Positions 1-10,796 of a stretch of DNA of 64,000 nucleotides are shown here, one piece after another. The notes under the pieces are model-generated. The model saw only the letters and a list, made by a program, of their open reading frames with translations, made no database searches and was not told the origin of the DNA. The DNA lies in NCBI GenBank assembly GCA_036245525.1, contig BTPG01000004.1, positions 46,950,823-47,014,822 of the forward strand. The letters are read 5' to 3'. The position numbers and the translations under genes were made by a program. The first letter of the stretch is position 1. Every line of letters begins with the position of its first letter. This DNA comes from Semisulcospira habei (taxonomy: Eukaryota > Mollusca > Gastropoda > Semisulcospiridae).

Positions 1-655
1 TCTGTTGACCAGGAAACCTAGGCGACGGAGCAGAGTCAGCGGGGCATCTGTTGGTCTTCAAAACCCTCGCCATCTGGTTCCGTAATAGCAGGTCGTCCAG
101 ATAGTTGGACGTCGGGCTGGAAGCCACTTGCCGGAACCTTGCCACCACACCGTCCATAATCCTGGTGAAGACCCACGGGCTGAGGTTAAGTCTGAGAGGT
201 AGGGCCCGAAACTGGTAAATTACCCCACGGAAGGCGATGCGCAGGTACGCTGCGACACCGGATGGAAGGGTACATGCAGATACACGTCCATGAGGTCGAG
301 GCTCACTGCGAAGTCCTCAGAGCTCTGACTGTCTCCATCCTGAAGCGCGGGGCCGAAATGTTCTTGTTTAGGGCCGCAGGTCGATAACCGGCCGCCATTT
401 CCCTCCGGGCTTGGGGACGAGAAAGAGTCGACTGTAGAATGCTGCGGAGTCGGGACGCAAAACCACCTCCGTGGCCTCCTTCTGTAATAGGGTCGTCACC
501 TCGCCCTGCAATGCTGTCGTCTTGTCCTGCTCTCCCTGTACTCGCGTCCACAGGGGTGAGTGTCTCAACGGTGGAGGGGGGGACGACTGGAAGGAGCTCC
601 GCAGGCCCTCCGTGACAATCAACAGAATCCAAGAGTCGTCCGTAACCAACTAAAG
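1..655 (-). pseudogene. DIRS-type reverse transcriptase, N-terminal half (copy D)
   Basis: The minus-strand translation gives typical DIRS reverse transcriptase blocks in order: FYSRLFLVPKPGGKWRPVID (around 440-370), then SLDLMDVYLHVPFHP (around 310-260), then the catalytic YLDD box at 103-92 followed by LLLR. The pieces are in different frames, so indels have broken the gene. The protein would copy the element's RNA into circular DNA in the DIRS cycle. The C-terminal RNase H, methylase and recombinase parts lie to the left of the window. The active-site YLDD is intact here, whereas copy A has YPDD. Confidence 0.8.
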
Positions 656-659
656 CCAA

Positions 660-3036
660 CGCGCTGCCATGTAGAGCTAGCCTCCCGCCGACCGGAGACC
701 CAACAGGAATCGGCGAGAGGACCGGAGTCAAGTCAGCGAGCCCGGCCGTGCCCTCACTTCCGGGTGCCTCTGGACCAGGTGGTGGAGGGTGTGCGGAAAG
801 CACGCGAGTGCGCGGAAAGGGGAAAAGGTTCCACCACAGCCTCGGAGAGGTCAGGAGAAGAGGGTCTGACAAACCGCAGGGCACAAACCACGGCTCTGCG
901 GACTGACTGAAAGCGTGCGGAGATAGCACTTGCCGGTGCTGGCCATAGGTCCCTGGAAGTCTCCCTACTGTCTGCCAAGATGGTCCGAACAGCAGAGTTT
1001 CCCCATGGGCGCCTGCCGCAGCTGTGACTTCACTGTAACTGGTAGAGAGGGGTAGTGTCTCAGGAGCTCGTCCCGGCGCATCAGGTCGCATTTGGAGGCC
1101 GCCGCCATGGAGTTGGCCGAAGAAAGAAACGCCGCCCTGTTTGCCGCCAACCAGCACCATGTGGATCTCTCGCAGGGGAGCTGAAGCCGAAAGGTCCCAG
1201 GTGTTCTCCAGGCACTTGACTACCGACTGTGTCACCATCTCCAGGAATCCCGTACATGCCAGAGAGTTGCAGACCAAGGAAGCTGTCTTGTCCAATCCTA
1301 GTGTCAGTGAATGCTGGCTGAACCCTGCCTGCACCAACGCATCCTTGTCCATCGCCGGGAGGGCACAGGAAAACGTCTAGGAGTGACCTGTCTACTACTG
1401 CTGGCGGAAGTTAATATCCATCCCCTCTGGCCATCGTGTGTCCAAGAAGAGCCCCTGACCTCCTAAGCCGTCAGAACGCAGGTGCACCGAGAACACCTCC
1501 GCTAGGTCCCGGAAGCCTGCCAGTTGAGGTAGAGACTTGGAGCGCTTAGGCTGCCGCGGTAAGTCAACCATCGCCGTGGCCTTCCTCTACAAGGCAGAGA
1601 TAGGGGGCAGTGCTCCGGCGGGAGAAAGGATGCAAAGAGACGGGACACCTCCTCCAACGCTCGGCGAGTAAGTGAAGTCGGAGCTGCGTCAACGGAGATG
1701 GTGAAGAGAGGTGAATGCCCACCAGGTGAAGTCGGTCTCTAGTCGTCCTCTCCCAGGGCTGACCCCGAGTCCTCCGGATGTAGACTGAGCGCCTCCTCAT
1801 CATCCACCGCACGCTGAGATGTCGCTTAAGCCGCCGGTCCAAGCACCGAGCGAAGAGGAGTCTGTGGAGAAAGTCTGTACCCATGGTCCGTCGGCGCGGG
1901 CTGCGTGGGTGTCGCAGGGATGTCCCGGTGCTGACGTCGAAGCTGCGTCTCCGCTATTGGCGGTCCTGGCCCAAGGATCTGCTGCTCCTAGAGGGAGTCT
2001 CTGAAGCCTGGCGACAAGACGAGGTCCGTTGCCACGACACGCCTGAACTTGTCCGGCGAAGAGGAGAGGGAAGATGAGATGTCACCACGAGTACGGTATC
2101 TGAAGCGCGCAGTCCCCACGCGCTGTAATCGCTCCTTCAATCGTGAAGACCAAAAACGTTGGGCATCCCTCACTGCGTAGGCAAGACAGGAGGGTTGTGC
2201 TTCGGGGGTCTGTCCTTGAAAAGGCAACACATCACGTAGGCTAATTGCACCGACTACACTGGTACCGTCCCAAAGGCAGCTGTCAGTGTCGGTGGATCGC
2301 CTGTGGCTCCAGTCTCAATTGCGGGGCCCGGAAGTCTGATTCCATGGCTTGTCGTGTCAGCGGCTTAATCTCCGGTCCCACTCTGAGAGGTGCCCCGAAG
2401 GTGCGGCCCTGTCCAGGCGCTGGTCAAGCCTACGACAGGAGGGGTGGTCCCGCGCGTCTGCTGCCTGGGTTCTCTGTTTGCCGGGAGGGTGTGCGTGAGA
2501 CCCAACAAACTCATTGCGGGGGGACCGAGCTCTCAATGCCTGTTAACATTGGGTGGCGAACCACAGAAAGGCATATCACTCGCCCGAAGCGCCTAGGAGC
2601 TCTCGGTGCTAGACAGGATGGTAAATCTCGTCAGCTGCTTATAGGCTCAATCGTCAGCTTAGGACGTGGCAGCTCAGTACGTGGCACCGGTGGAGGCAGC
2701 AGGACCCTTTTGCGACAACAAGCACACGATGTCTGAAATGGCTTTCCTCTGCTTTACTTCCAAGGCTGCGATCGCTACAAGCTTGCGTGCCGGTCTCTGT
2801 TTCTGGTAGAACGCCCACAGCTGTGACCATAGTTCTTCCTTCCACGTCGCGTATAGGATGCAAGGTGGACTGAAGGAACAGCCCAAGCAGGGTAGGCCGA
2901 CATCGTGCGCATCACTAGGCCACTGGAAATCGCCACACTTGGTGCCGGTCCTCACCTGAGCACTGTAACATAAGACAAAGGCCCTTGTGAGTGCTCGGAG
3001 CCTCTTATGAGGGTCCGAGTTCCCAGTCGGTCGCAT
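660..3036 (-). pseudogene. DIRS gag-like protein remnant (copy D)
   Basis: Minus-strand pieces (2674-3036, 1988-2230, 1564-1884, 303-1352) look like a broken gag. The N-terminal piece has a Cys-rich stretch (GLPCLGCSFSPPC) followed by LWSQLWAFYQKQRP. The equivalent CxGC...C / LW..W block is found at the N-termini of copies A and B. The C-terminal piece carries LDKTASLVCNSLACTGFLE, aligning with LDLTASLVRNTLACAGFLE of copy A, which I take as a capsid-like domain. Function as a particle-forming protein is inferred from position before reverse transcriptase. Several frameshifts are present. Confidence 0.6.
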
Positions 3037-3352
3037 ACTTATTATTCAGTCAATGCCGCCGCCCGGTAAAACGCCAGCTGAGGTAGTAACCGAAGCTTTA
3101 CGTTGCCAAGTCCCAATGCCCGTACTCCACAAGACCCAACACCAAGTAATCCTCTGAACAAAGTAACCAACACACAACCACAGAGGAATATCCTTCTTTC
3201 TTTTTCTTTTCACACAAGTCCGATAGAATCCCAAAGTAAATCCACGTAAAAAAAAGTTCACACCAAACACAGTCGGAGCACACGAGATGCACACGATCGA
3301 TCTACGTGAGCTAAGCGAAGATACTGGCGGGAAAGGGGTGAGTGCACCACCA

Positions 3353-3882
3353 GATAGAGTGGCATGGTTGGTTGGTTGGTTGTACATTGCTTAACGTCCC
3401 GACAGCAACAAGACTTTCTCAAGACGTGCCTGCACTGCTTGTAAAAAAAACACTAAACAGAATATTGAATGCATGTCGCCAGCCGGTCTAATATGCTAAA
3501 TAAAGCTAAGACCATTTAGCAACATTGCTTAACGTCCCGACAGCAACAAGACTTTCTCAAGACGTGCCTGCACTGCTTGTAAAAAAAACACTAAACAGAA
3601 TATTAAATGCATGTCGCCAGCCGGTCTAATATGCTAAATAAAGCTAAGACCATTTAGCAACACACATCCAATATCAAGAGCTACGGGCAGCGCAGACAGT
3701 AGGGAGAGTTTAAAAAAGGAAAACACGGGTGAATGGATCAAGGGTAAACAGAAACACATGCCCCAGAATAGAGAAGAAAACCCACCCTGTGGGGCTGACC
3801 AGGGTGACCCTGGAAACTAAAAAGTAGTTAACCCCACCCAAGTCCCCCAGGGCAGACCCGGGTGGGGGATAGAGTGGCATGG
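3353..3882 (-). mobile_element. SINE-X copy 1 with 15-bp target duplication
   Basis: The repeat occupies 3368-3867 and is flanked by perfect copies of GATAGAGTGGCATGG (3353-3367 and 3868-3882). Read on the minus strand it starts with a C-rich head (CCCCCACCCGGGTCTGCC) and ends GTTAAGCAATGTACAACC with a (CAAC)n tail. A simple-repeat tail plus a long target duplication indicates LINE-mobilised retroposition. This copy has an internal 138-bp tandem duplication (units from 3384 and 3522), making it 500 bp instead of about 375. It sits inside DIRS copy D. Other copies are at 13908, 16613 and 27300. I saw no clear tRNA head. Confidence 0.85.
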
Positions 3883-3885
3883 GAG

Positions 3886-4025
3886 GCTACTCGGGGTATC
3901 CTGGTAACGACACCCTTGGGTTGCCTCCCCTGTTGTGAGGGACACAACAAAGTTTTGGGGGCTAAAATTGATATGCTAAGCGAAGCTTCCTAGCAGTAAT
4001 GTCATCAGTAATGATTTTGAGAAAA
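3886..4025. repeat. Right terminal inverted repeat of DIRS copy D
   Basis: The sequence contains GGCTAAAATTGATATGC and GTAATGTCATCAGTAATG, the reverse complement of the motif order at the left ends of copies A, B and C (ATTACCGATGTCATTAC ... TCAGCCTA). It therefore marks the 5' terminus of copy D in gene orientation. It ends near TTTTGAGAAA, comparable with TTTTTGAGGAAAC of copy A. Confidence 0.7.
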
Positions 4026-4086
4026 TAATTACGGACTCAAATGTGGGTCAACCGACTTCCTATAAGCGGTCTTTCTAAATCAAACT

Positions 4087-4089
<3 letters not shown>

Positions 4090-4127
<38 letters not shown>
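4090..4127. repeat. (GA)n microsatellite
   Basis: Pure GA dinucleotide run. The surrounding 4026-5126 stretch is AT-rich with a short (CA)n at about 4505-4527, and I see no gene in it. Confidence 0.95.
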
Positions 4128-4130
<3 letters not shown>

Positions 4131-5126
4131 TGTGTCAATTCATGTATAACAGTTCAGCAACAATGTATAACACTAATGTGTCTAAAGTCAAAAATTCTTC
4201 GTTTGAACGTTTTATCTGCGATGAATTAATCTTTTTATGAAAACGTTGAATAAGTACAAAGCTGGTTAACGAACGAACTCATCCAATATCTTTCTTGAAG
4301 CTAGCTATATTCAAAATTTCAAATGAAACCACAAATTATGGACTCAAATGCGGGTCAGCTGACTTTCTATAAACATCAATTTTTCTTCTTAATGAGTAGT
4401 CCTATTTAAATATGCTGAAAAGTACTCCAAAATACATCTTGAAGGAAGCATTTCCTAAAGTTTCAGACATGTAAATACACAAACACAGGAAAAACACGTG
4501 TCTACACACACACATACACACACACAAGGCATTTCCCACCAAATGTACGTTCAACAGCGCGGTTTGAGTAGCTATGCATGATGTAATTTTTATCGTGTTA
4601 CTTCAGTGTCAAGAGTCTGATGTGTGCCCGCCTATGTTCGTCATTTGCATGCATCACAACATGCTCCGACCTGCCCCATCTCAAAGTCTTCTGTATTTTC
4701 ATTACGGTATACAAAAAGGAACAAGAAATTATTTTTATGCATGGACTAATTTCAACCTCCAAAATTATAATTTCTTAAACATACAGCTTTTCTGTTATTT
4801 AACCCTTTATCATTCGAAATACACCAGTGTGTGAAATAAGTTTGACTAAAATAGTTCAAGCCATTGGTCCTTATCTGTAAGTACTATAATGTAGCTTGCA
4901 TGTGGCAGTGTACAAATTTGAGTATGATATGGGTTAAGGAATACTTTGCAACTTGCCATTATACGCACTGTCTTCCCAAGAGAAAAAAAAAGGTTGGTAC
5001 AGTCCACAAGACGCAGATATGTAATGAATGGGTGCTCATAAATTACTGCCAGATTGCAAATTTATGTTGTTTGCTGAAATGAGCATGCTCTCAGCACGAA
5101 ATGTTGAGATTAAGACTTTGACAATT

Positions 5127-5331
5127 TTAACTCATTCAGCCCGACACACAAATTTTGGAGGCATCATCTAACAACTATGCACCCGTTGCAGGAGATGGAT
5201 CGACCATGATAATTCAAGGGCAGTGCCAGATTAGCCTGGCGCTGACAGTCACCAAGCTAATCTGGCACTGCCCTGGAATTATCATGGTCGATCCATCTCC
5301 TGCTGTAGTGCGTCAGGGCTGAATGGGTTAA
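5127..5331. repeat. TTAA-ended palindromic MITE (family P), copy 1
   Basis: The ends read TTAACTCATTCAGCCC and GGGCTGAATGGGTTAA, so the element is flanked by TTAA, with near-complementary arms along its length. The core arms read CAGTGCCAGATTAGC and GCTAATCTGGCACTG. TTAA targets with C-rich ends are known from piggyBac-type transposons, so a non-autonomous piggyBac relationship is inferred. No transposase is seen. Related copies are listed separately. Confidence 0.8.
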
Positions 5332-5484
5332 TAATAATAGTAATAATAATAATAAAGACCACCACATGTTGAAGCTCTGTATGGTTTTTACTTCAGTAAA
5401 CTGTTGTGGTTGGGGTTTTCTTTTTGGTTTGTTTCTTTGCTTTCTTTTTTTTTTTTTTTTTGAGAGTTGTGACAACATCACAGT

Positions 5485-5745
5485 CCAGGAGAGGGATCAG
5501 GCATGACAGGTAAAGGGTGGGGCCAAAATAGTTTGGTGCCTGGAGGCCAAGGATGATTTTTTTTTATTATTTGCTTATTGTCCTATGAAAGACACATTAC
5601 AGATTAGGATATATAGATCAACCATTTTAGTTCAAGGGTGGTGCCAGAATAGCCTCAGGCACCAAGCAATTCTGGAACCACCCATGAACTATCACAGTCA
5701 AACTAATTTCAAGCAGTAGTGTTTAAAGGATGAGAAGTGTTAAAG
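5485..5745. repeat. Family P palindromic repeat, two degenerate copies
   Basis: A partial hairpin (about 5485-5555) with GGGTGGGGCCAAAATAG...GGAGGCCAAGG is followed by a fuller one (about 5575-5745) with TTCAAGGGTGGTGCCAGAAT and a complementary arm CAATTCTGGAACCACCC. Both share the core of family P but have lost clean TTAA ends. Confidence 0.6.
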
Positions 5746-6212
5746 TATGGTGGTCAATTCACATCATGATGTATCTGTGAGGGGTAAATGGACTAATAAA
5801 ATGACCTGGATTCTCTGTGACATCCACAACACCAACATTGATGTCCAGGTCACGACTCCACTCCGCTAAACTATTCCAGGTTGACTGGAAGGACCTGCAT
5901 GCAGGACACCAAGGAGCCATGCTGCAACAGATAAAGCAAATGGAACATTTTTCAACAAATTACCATCAATTCTATACTTTACCTGCATCAGCTACATCTT
6001 TTTTGAATACAAATAGAGCTCCATGGGAGGAATTTGGAAGAACAAAAAGTAGCCTTACCACCCATGTGACCTTACCAAACCTGGTGTATTACCTACGCAG
6101 CAGAGCACTACTAAAATTGAAAGTGAAGCTGCCTCATCAGAGATGCAACTAGGCGTTGGACATCAGTCTCAGACCGATTGCACGGCTAAAAATTAAAGTA
6201 CCCGCCAGGAGG

Positions 6213-6426
6213 TTAATCCATTAAGCCCTGAAAGACTACAACAGGATGTGGATCGACCAAGATATTTCAAGGTTGGCATTAGAATAGCTTGGCACCTCTA
6301 GGTGCCAAGCTATTCTGACACTAACCTTGAAATATCATGGTCGATCTGTCTCTATAACTGTGATATAGACCTTGGAGGATATCTAAAAAAGATTGATAAT
6401 TTCATCATTAGGGCGTAAGGAGTTAA
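6213..6426. repeat. Family P palindromic MITE, copy 3
   Basis: TTAA at both ends (TTAATCCATTAAGCCCTG ... AGGGCGTAAGGAGTTAA). The central stem is CTTGGCACCTAGAGGTGCC-type, with AGAATAGCTTGGCACC facing GGTGCCAAGCTATTCT. About 5750-6210 and 6430-7850 hold no feature I can name. Confidence 0.75.
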
Positions 6427-7852
6427 ATGTCTTAAACTGCTTAGAAGCTAGCCGTCAGTGTCTGATAACTTCCGTTGCCCCGGACTTTGTATTTTACATC
6501 GTACAGGGTTTACGTCAGCCACAGTATTCACGTCTGTAGTAAGCTAAAAATAAGTCTGTTTTTGTACACATGGATCACCATCAGTATCACTCATTAGCCC
6601 GTTATGATCAGCTATTGTTGCCCCCTTACTCCTTTTTTGCCACAACACATGCATGTCGTGTACGCATTGTTATTATCAGTCAATGATATTTCCTATTAAT
6701 TGACTAACAATGCCACCAAAGAAAACTGAAACTTCAAGCAGGATAGCAAACGCTGTCACTGTTCTTTCAAGTTAAAATGATTTTCAAATCGTGGCATCTA
6801 CATCTATCTCGACTATCGCCGACGTGAAAGACCAGCAGTGCCATAGATCTGTCAGCTGACGGAGTCTGGAGATAGACGATTGATAAATGGTCACTGTTGG
6901 TGATTTTGGTGCACATAAATTTAAAAGAAGTACAAAATGCTTCCTTTATTTTCTGTTTGTTTGCTATCTCTTTACAGAGCAGCTTAGTGTCTGTGTTTGG
7001 CGGTTTGTTTGTTTTTTGTTGTTGTTTTTTTTTTGTTGTTGTCGGGTTTTTTTGTCATATGAAAAACAAAAAAGGGAGACTGAAAACTAAGTATAGTCTG
7101 TTTGAGCAATGCTTGCCTTATGTCTACACTTGCAAATAACTTTTGAATGCATATTTGATATCAAGACAACTCTAAGGAGAAAAGATGATCACCAACTTTG
7201 GTCCTAATTTATTTGAATTTCCTTATTATCCTGCTTACAATAGTTTAGCCACAGCCATCCAGAAACTATAAACACGACCGATATAAACCTGCTAAAATAT
7301 ATCCTGATCAACTCATCAACCCCCACCCAGATTTACTGACATTTATTTCTGCAAATTCTAGCTCTCCATGCTGAAAGTTCAATAGTTTGATCTTACAATG
7401 CGTCTGATCCATGCATAGCTTTTTTAGTCTCAGCAGTGATGCAGGCCAGTGGTCCTGGAGGCCTGAAAAGGGTACATATTTCAACTTTTAAGTAGGCCAT
7501 CTGCAGGACCTCAAGAGGGTAATGGCAAACCATTGGGTTTGAAACCAACTGAATTTTACAATAAATTAGGACTAAATTTGGTGATCACTGTTTGTTCTTA
7601 GTGTTGTCCTGAATGAAATATGTATTGTTTAAAAGTTAATTGGAAAAAAAAAAACATGAGACAAGCTTTGCTCAAACAGACTAGACATTCATGAATGTAA
7701 ATACATATAGTGTAAATGTCATGCATTTACTGAAGGCATATCTGACACAACCTGAAAGGCAATTAAACATAATGTATAATGTTACGTGACAATACATATT
7801 GAAATTGCTATAAGGCGGATAAAATGTCCGATTTATGCTGGGACATATTATT

Positions 7853-7853
<1 letters not shown>

Positions 7854-7927
<74 letters not shown>

Positions 7928-7938
7928 ATATATATACA
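7854..7938. repeat. (TA)n microsatellite
   Basis: Long TA dinucleotide run in an AT-rich stretch. The Ile-Tyr reading frame over it is an artefact of the repeat. Confidence 0.95.
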
Positions 7939-8383
7939 TCTGTGGAAATTTCTAGTTGCCTAATGTGTCTCAAATGCTTCTATTTATTCATTCTTTACTT
8001 TTTTTTAAATTGTGAAATAAATTGCAGATTGAACAAAACTGCAGCTTGAATCTGCACTACAAATCATAAATCACCACCGAATCATGAGTACGTTTTCTTC
8101 CTTTCCAATTGTCTTCTCAGGTCTCACTACAAGGAACTCCATTTGACGTCACAAGGAAGTAAAGCTGGTTTGTCTACAGAACTTTTGTGAAGATCTGACA
8201 GCGTCTTCTATCTGACATTCTGTAATAATAATAAAAAAAATTAAATAAGTAAGTTCAGCTCTGGCTCCATCGTTTCATCCGGTAAACAGTCATCGACGCC
8301 GTAAACATAACGAAACTTCTGACGGGCTCCAGGATCAGAGTGCGTTGTAAACAATTAATGCGTCTGAAGACTGCTGCACTCAC

Positions 8384-8529
8384 AATTCTACCATCCATTC
8401 GCCCTCCAAAAGCTGACGCCAGTTGTCATCTGTTACTCGAAATAGAGCATCTTTCTTGTCTGCAAAAACTGGTGTCGTTTCTATTATAACGACTAGCGCG
8501 ATGAAAATAGAAACAACCGACGCCGCCAT
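8384..8529 (-). CDS. TMX1: Thioredoxin-related transmembrane protein 1, first coding exon
   Basis: The exon encodes 48 residues plus two bases. It begins with a signal peptide (MAASVVSIFIALVVIIE..PVFA, predicted cleavage before DKKD), then FRVTDDNWRQLLEGEWMVE. This matches the start of animal TMX1, where the segment VITDENWRELLEGDWMIEF precedes the thioredoxin active site. TMX1 is an ER-membrane protein disulfide oxidoreductase. The exon ends GAATT|GTGAGT, a good donor in phase 2, so the next exon should complete a Phe codon and begin the YAPWCPAC region. I could not find that exon between 1 and 8383, so the intron probably runs off the window. I chose the ATG at 8529 over the in-frame one at 8652 because it directly precedes the signal peptide and has strong context. 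Confidence 0.85.
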
Positions 8530-8533
8530 TTTG
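8522..8533 (-). promoter_or_regulatory. YY1/TISU-like initiator over the TMX1 start codon
   Basis: The start codon sits in CAAAATGGCGGC, one base from the TISU consensus SAASATGGCGGC. TISU is known to combine YY1-dependent transcription with initiation on very short 5' UTRs. If it works here, the transcript starts only a few to some tens of bases upstream. No TATA box is evident nearby, which fits. Confidence 0.5.
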
Positions 8534-9887
8534 CTTTCAAGCAATGGAGACAACTCTCTTACCGGCGCTAGCGATACTCTCACTACAGACATAACTAGGT
8601 CTGCAAAACGTTGATTCGCGTGACTGCAACGATTCAATGGCAAGAATGACACTTTTTTGCCTCCTAAAATACGTCACTTTCCTAGAGTTGCGCAGAAACA
8701 AAGAATATTTACAGGCAAAATTTGATATAAACCGTGATGAGACGATTTTTGGCGAAAACTAAAAAGCAGAACAGCTAAAAATAGCCTTCCATCACAGTTG
8801 AGGAAACTCACGGCTCGGCATTTCGAGGAAATTTCTTCAGGTCAAAGGCAGTTAACCTAATTACACCCTCGTCATTTTTCATATAATAATTATGTTCATT
8901 GTTATTGTTGTCGGTACCTTAGTTAATTTCAGTTAGATTATCTAGATGTAAATTTAAGCGCTCTGAGCCGTCTCAGTCGGTGGGGACTGTGACTGACTCG
9001 CCACTACACCGTAACTTCATAGCGGAATCATTATTATTATCATATCTCACGTTCACTATAAATAACTGCATAGACGAGTCATGTTTGTTTTTGTCTACCG
9101 TATTGAAAACACGACAGACTTTAGGACGCTGGGGCTGGTCAGAGCGCGTCCGTAGAATGCAAAGGACATAACAGGTGGGCGGGGCTCATGGTCTAGCAAA
9201 GCCTCGGTAACAAGATAAAAATGACGTCACGTCTCAGTAGCCATTCATAAACCCTGACCCTACAACATGGTCCACCACCACCAAACTCACAATACACCTG
9301 CTCAACGAGCACCCCCTAGTTAAGTACATATAAACAAACAAGGAAGGAGAGAGAAGGCAAACAACAACACCGACCCAGCGAGACCGGGACCCGGACCACC
9401 CACTGGAGCACGGGCTCTCCCCGGCAACGACCCAACCGCCCAAGGCGCGGACAGGCATGATGAAGGATAGAATAAAGCGATGCGCGTACATCAGCAACAG
9501 TCAAAATAAACCCCCTCCCCCCCCCCCCCCCCCCCCCTGGACGAAATCAGCGAAAGCTGGAAGTCCCGATCCCTTTCTAAAATAGCATAGCATAGCAGTA
9601 GCCATTCTAACCTTGCTGTTGAACGTCGATTTGGCGCGAAGCGCCGTATGTGCGCATGTGTGTGTGTGCGTATGTATGTAAACACGAGAATCGCCGATAT
9701 TATTGAACGCACAATTTTCAAGTTCAACTTGACAAAATACTTTATTAAGTGGGTGCCTAAAAGTGCCTCCGAGCATATTGTATTTGCCCACCGTTTATAG
9801 AAAGTCGGTTGACCCAGCCGGGATTCAAGAGTCCGCAATTCTTTGATTACATGCACTTGAAATTTTGGACATGGTTAATTCACTGTC
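8534..9887. other. Upstream region of TMX1 and unique sequence; no gene seen
   Basis: This stretch holds the presumed TMX1 promoter and otherwise unremarkable sequence. It includes a poly-C tract at 9511-9537. Open frames here are short and show no domain or splice pattern I recognise. Confidence 0.5.
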
Positions 9888-10796
9888 CTTTTCAACATAT
9901 TCCTGGAGAAGATCATGCAGGAAACCCTCCACGACCACCATACTTCAATCTCTATTGGTGGCAGATCCCTGTGCAATCTTCGATTCGCAGACGACATTGA
10001 CCTCATGGCAGGCAGCAATAGTGAGCTCCAAAACCTGACAGACAAACTTTCAAGTAGCGCAGGGTCTTATGGCATGGAGATCAGTACGGATAAAAGCAAA
10101 GTGATGATCAACACCACAAGCGACAGCAGCAGCAACATTCACATGAACGGCCAGAAGCTAGAAGAGGTCAATAGCTTCAAGTACTTGGGAGCCACCCTGT
10201 CCAAAGACGGTAGTTGCATAGCAGAGATCCGTATCAGGATAGGTACAGCAACATCCGCAATGGCCAGGCTGGACAGGATATGGCGAAGTAACTCCATCAG
10301 CTTCACCATCAAGTACAGGCTTTACAAGTCCCTCGTAGTGTCTATTCTACTCTACGGCTGTGAGACTTGGACACTGCTTGCAGACTCAGAAAAGAAAATC
10401 CAGGCCTTTGAGAACAAGTGCCTGAGGAAGTTGCTCCGCATCTCGTACCGCGAGCACAAGACCAACGAATATGTACGGAGCATCGTCACTTCCCTGGTGG
10501 GCCCACATGAACCCCTTCTGGCAACCGTGAAACGGCGCAAGCTTGCTTGGTTTGGCCACGTGACCCGACACAACACCTTGTCCAAGACTATCCTCCAAGG
10601 CACTCTCGAAGGAAGTCGTCGGCGAGGTCGTCAGAGAAAGAGTTGGGTCGCAAACATAAAAGAATGGACCGAACTCGAGATGCCAGACTTGCTTGCCACC
10701 GCCCAAAATAGAACTCAGTGGAGAGCACTGTCTGTTGCTGCTGCCTTTCAGTACCCCCAACGCCCAGTTCGGGCTAGGGACTGATGATGATGATGA
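9888..10796 (+). mobile_element. RTE-like LINE, copy 1 (5'-truncated)
   Basis: A 3' fragment of a non-LTR retrotransposon. It starts abruptly at TGTCCTTTTCAACATATTCC and ends in a (TGA)n tail after the stop codon. Short microsatellite tails are typical of RTE-group elements. The open frame 9915-10784 runs from just before RT motif C (LRFADDIDLM) through KYLGATLSKDGS, LLYGCETWTLL, and a C-terminal WFGHVTRHNTL...RRRGRQRKSW block. It differs from copy 2 (24343-25528) at about nine positions over roughly 895 bp by my count. The clade assignment (RTE/RTE-X) is from motif resemblance only. Confidence 0.85.
9915..10784 (+). pseudogene. LINE reverse transcriptase, C-terminal part
   Basis: An uninterrupted 289-residue frame. 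It holds FADD (RT motif C), the thumb-like KYLGATL block, LLYGCETWTL and a basic C-terminus. Motifs A and B and the endonuclease are missing because of 5' truncation, so it cannot act on its own even though no stop interrupts it. Confidence 0.8.

Larger units (their letters stand above)
1..4025 (-). mobile_element. DIRS-like tyrosine-recombinase retrotransposon, copy D (5' part, runs off left edge)
   Basis: Read on the minus strand, this is the 5' part of a DIRS-group element: a terminal inverted repeat (3886-4025), a gag-like region (about 3036-660), then the start of reverse transcriptase (655-1). The recombinase end lies outside the window. It is assigned to the same superfamily as copies A, B and C because its end (GTAATGTCATCAGTAATG followed by TTTTGAGAAA) matches their termini and its gag shares the GLD..AS-LVxNxLAC-GFLE block with copy A. 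A SINE has inserted near its right end. The reading frames are broken, so it is probably dead. The exact right boundary is uncertain by a few bases. Confidence 0.8.

Noticed and set aside
5817..6152. Open frame of 111 residues on the plus strand
   Set aside because: No recognisable domain, no splice partners, and low-complexity composition. It lies in repeat-rich AT sequence.
7786..8049. Open frame with a long Ile-Tyr stretch
   Set aside because: Translation of the (TA)n microsatellite.
1..8383. Second TMX1 exon with the thioredoxin active site
   Set aside because: I looked for a minus-strand YAPWC-like coding block with an acceptor and found none. The intron probably extends past the left edge.
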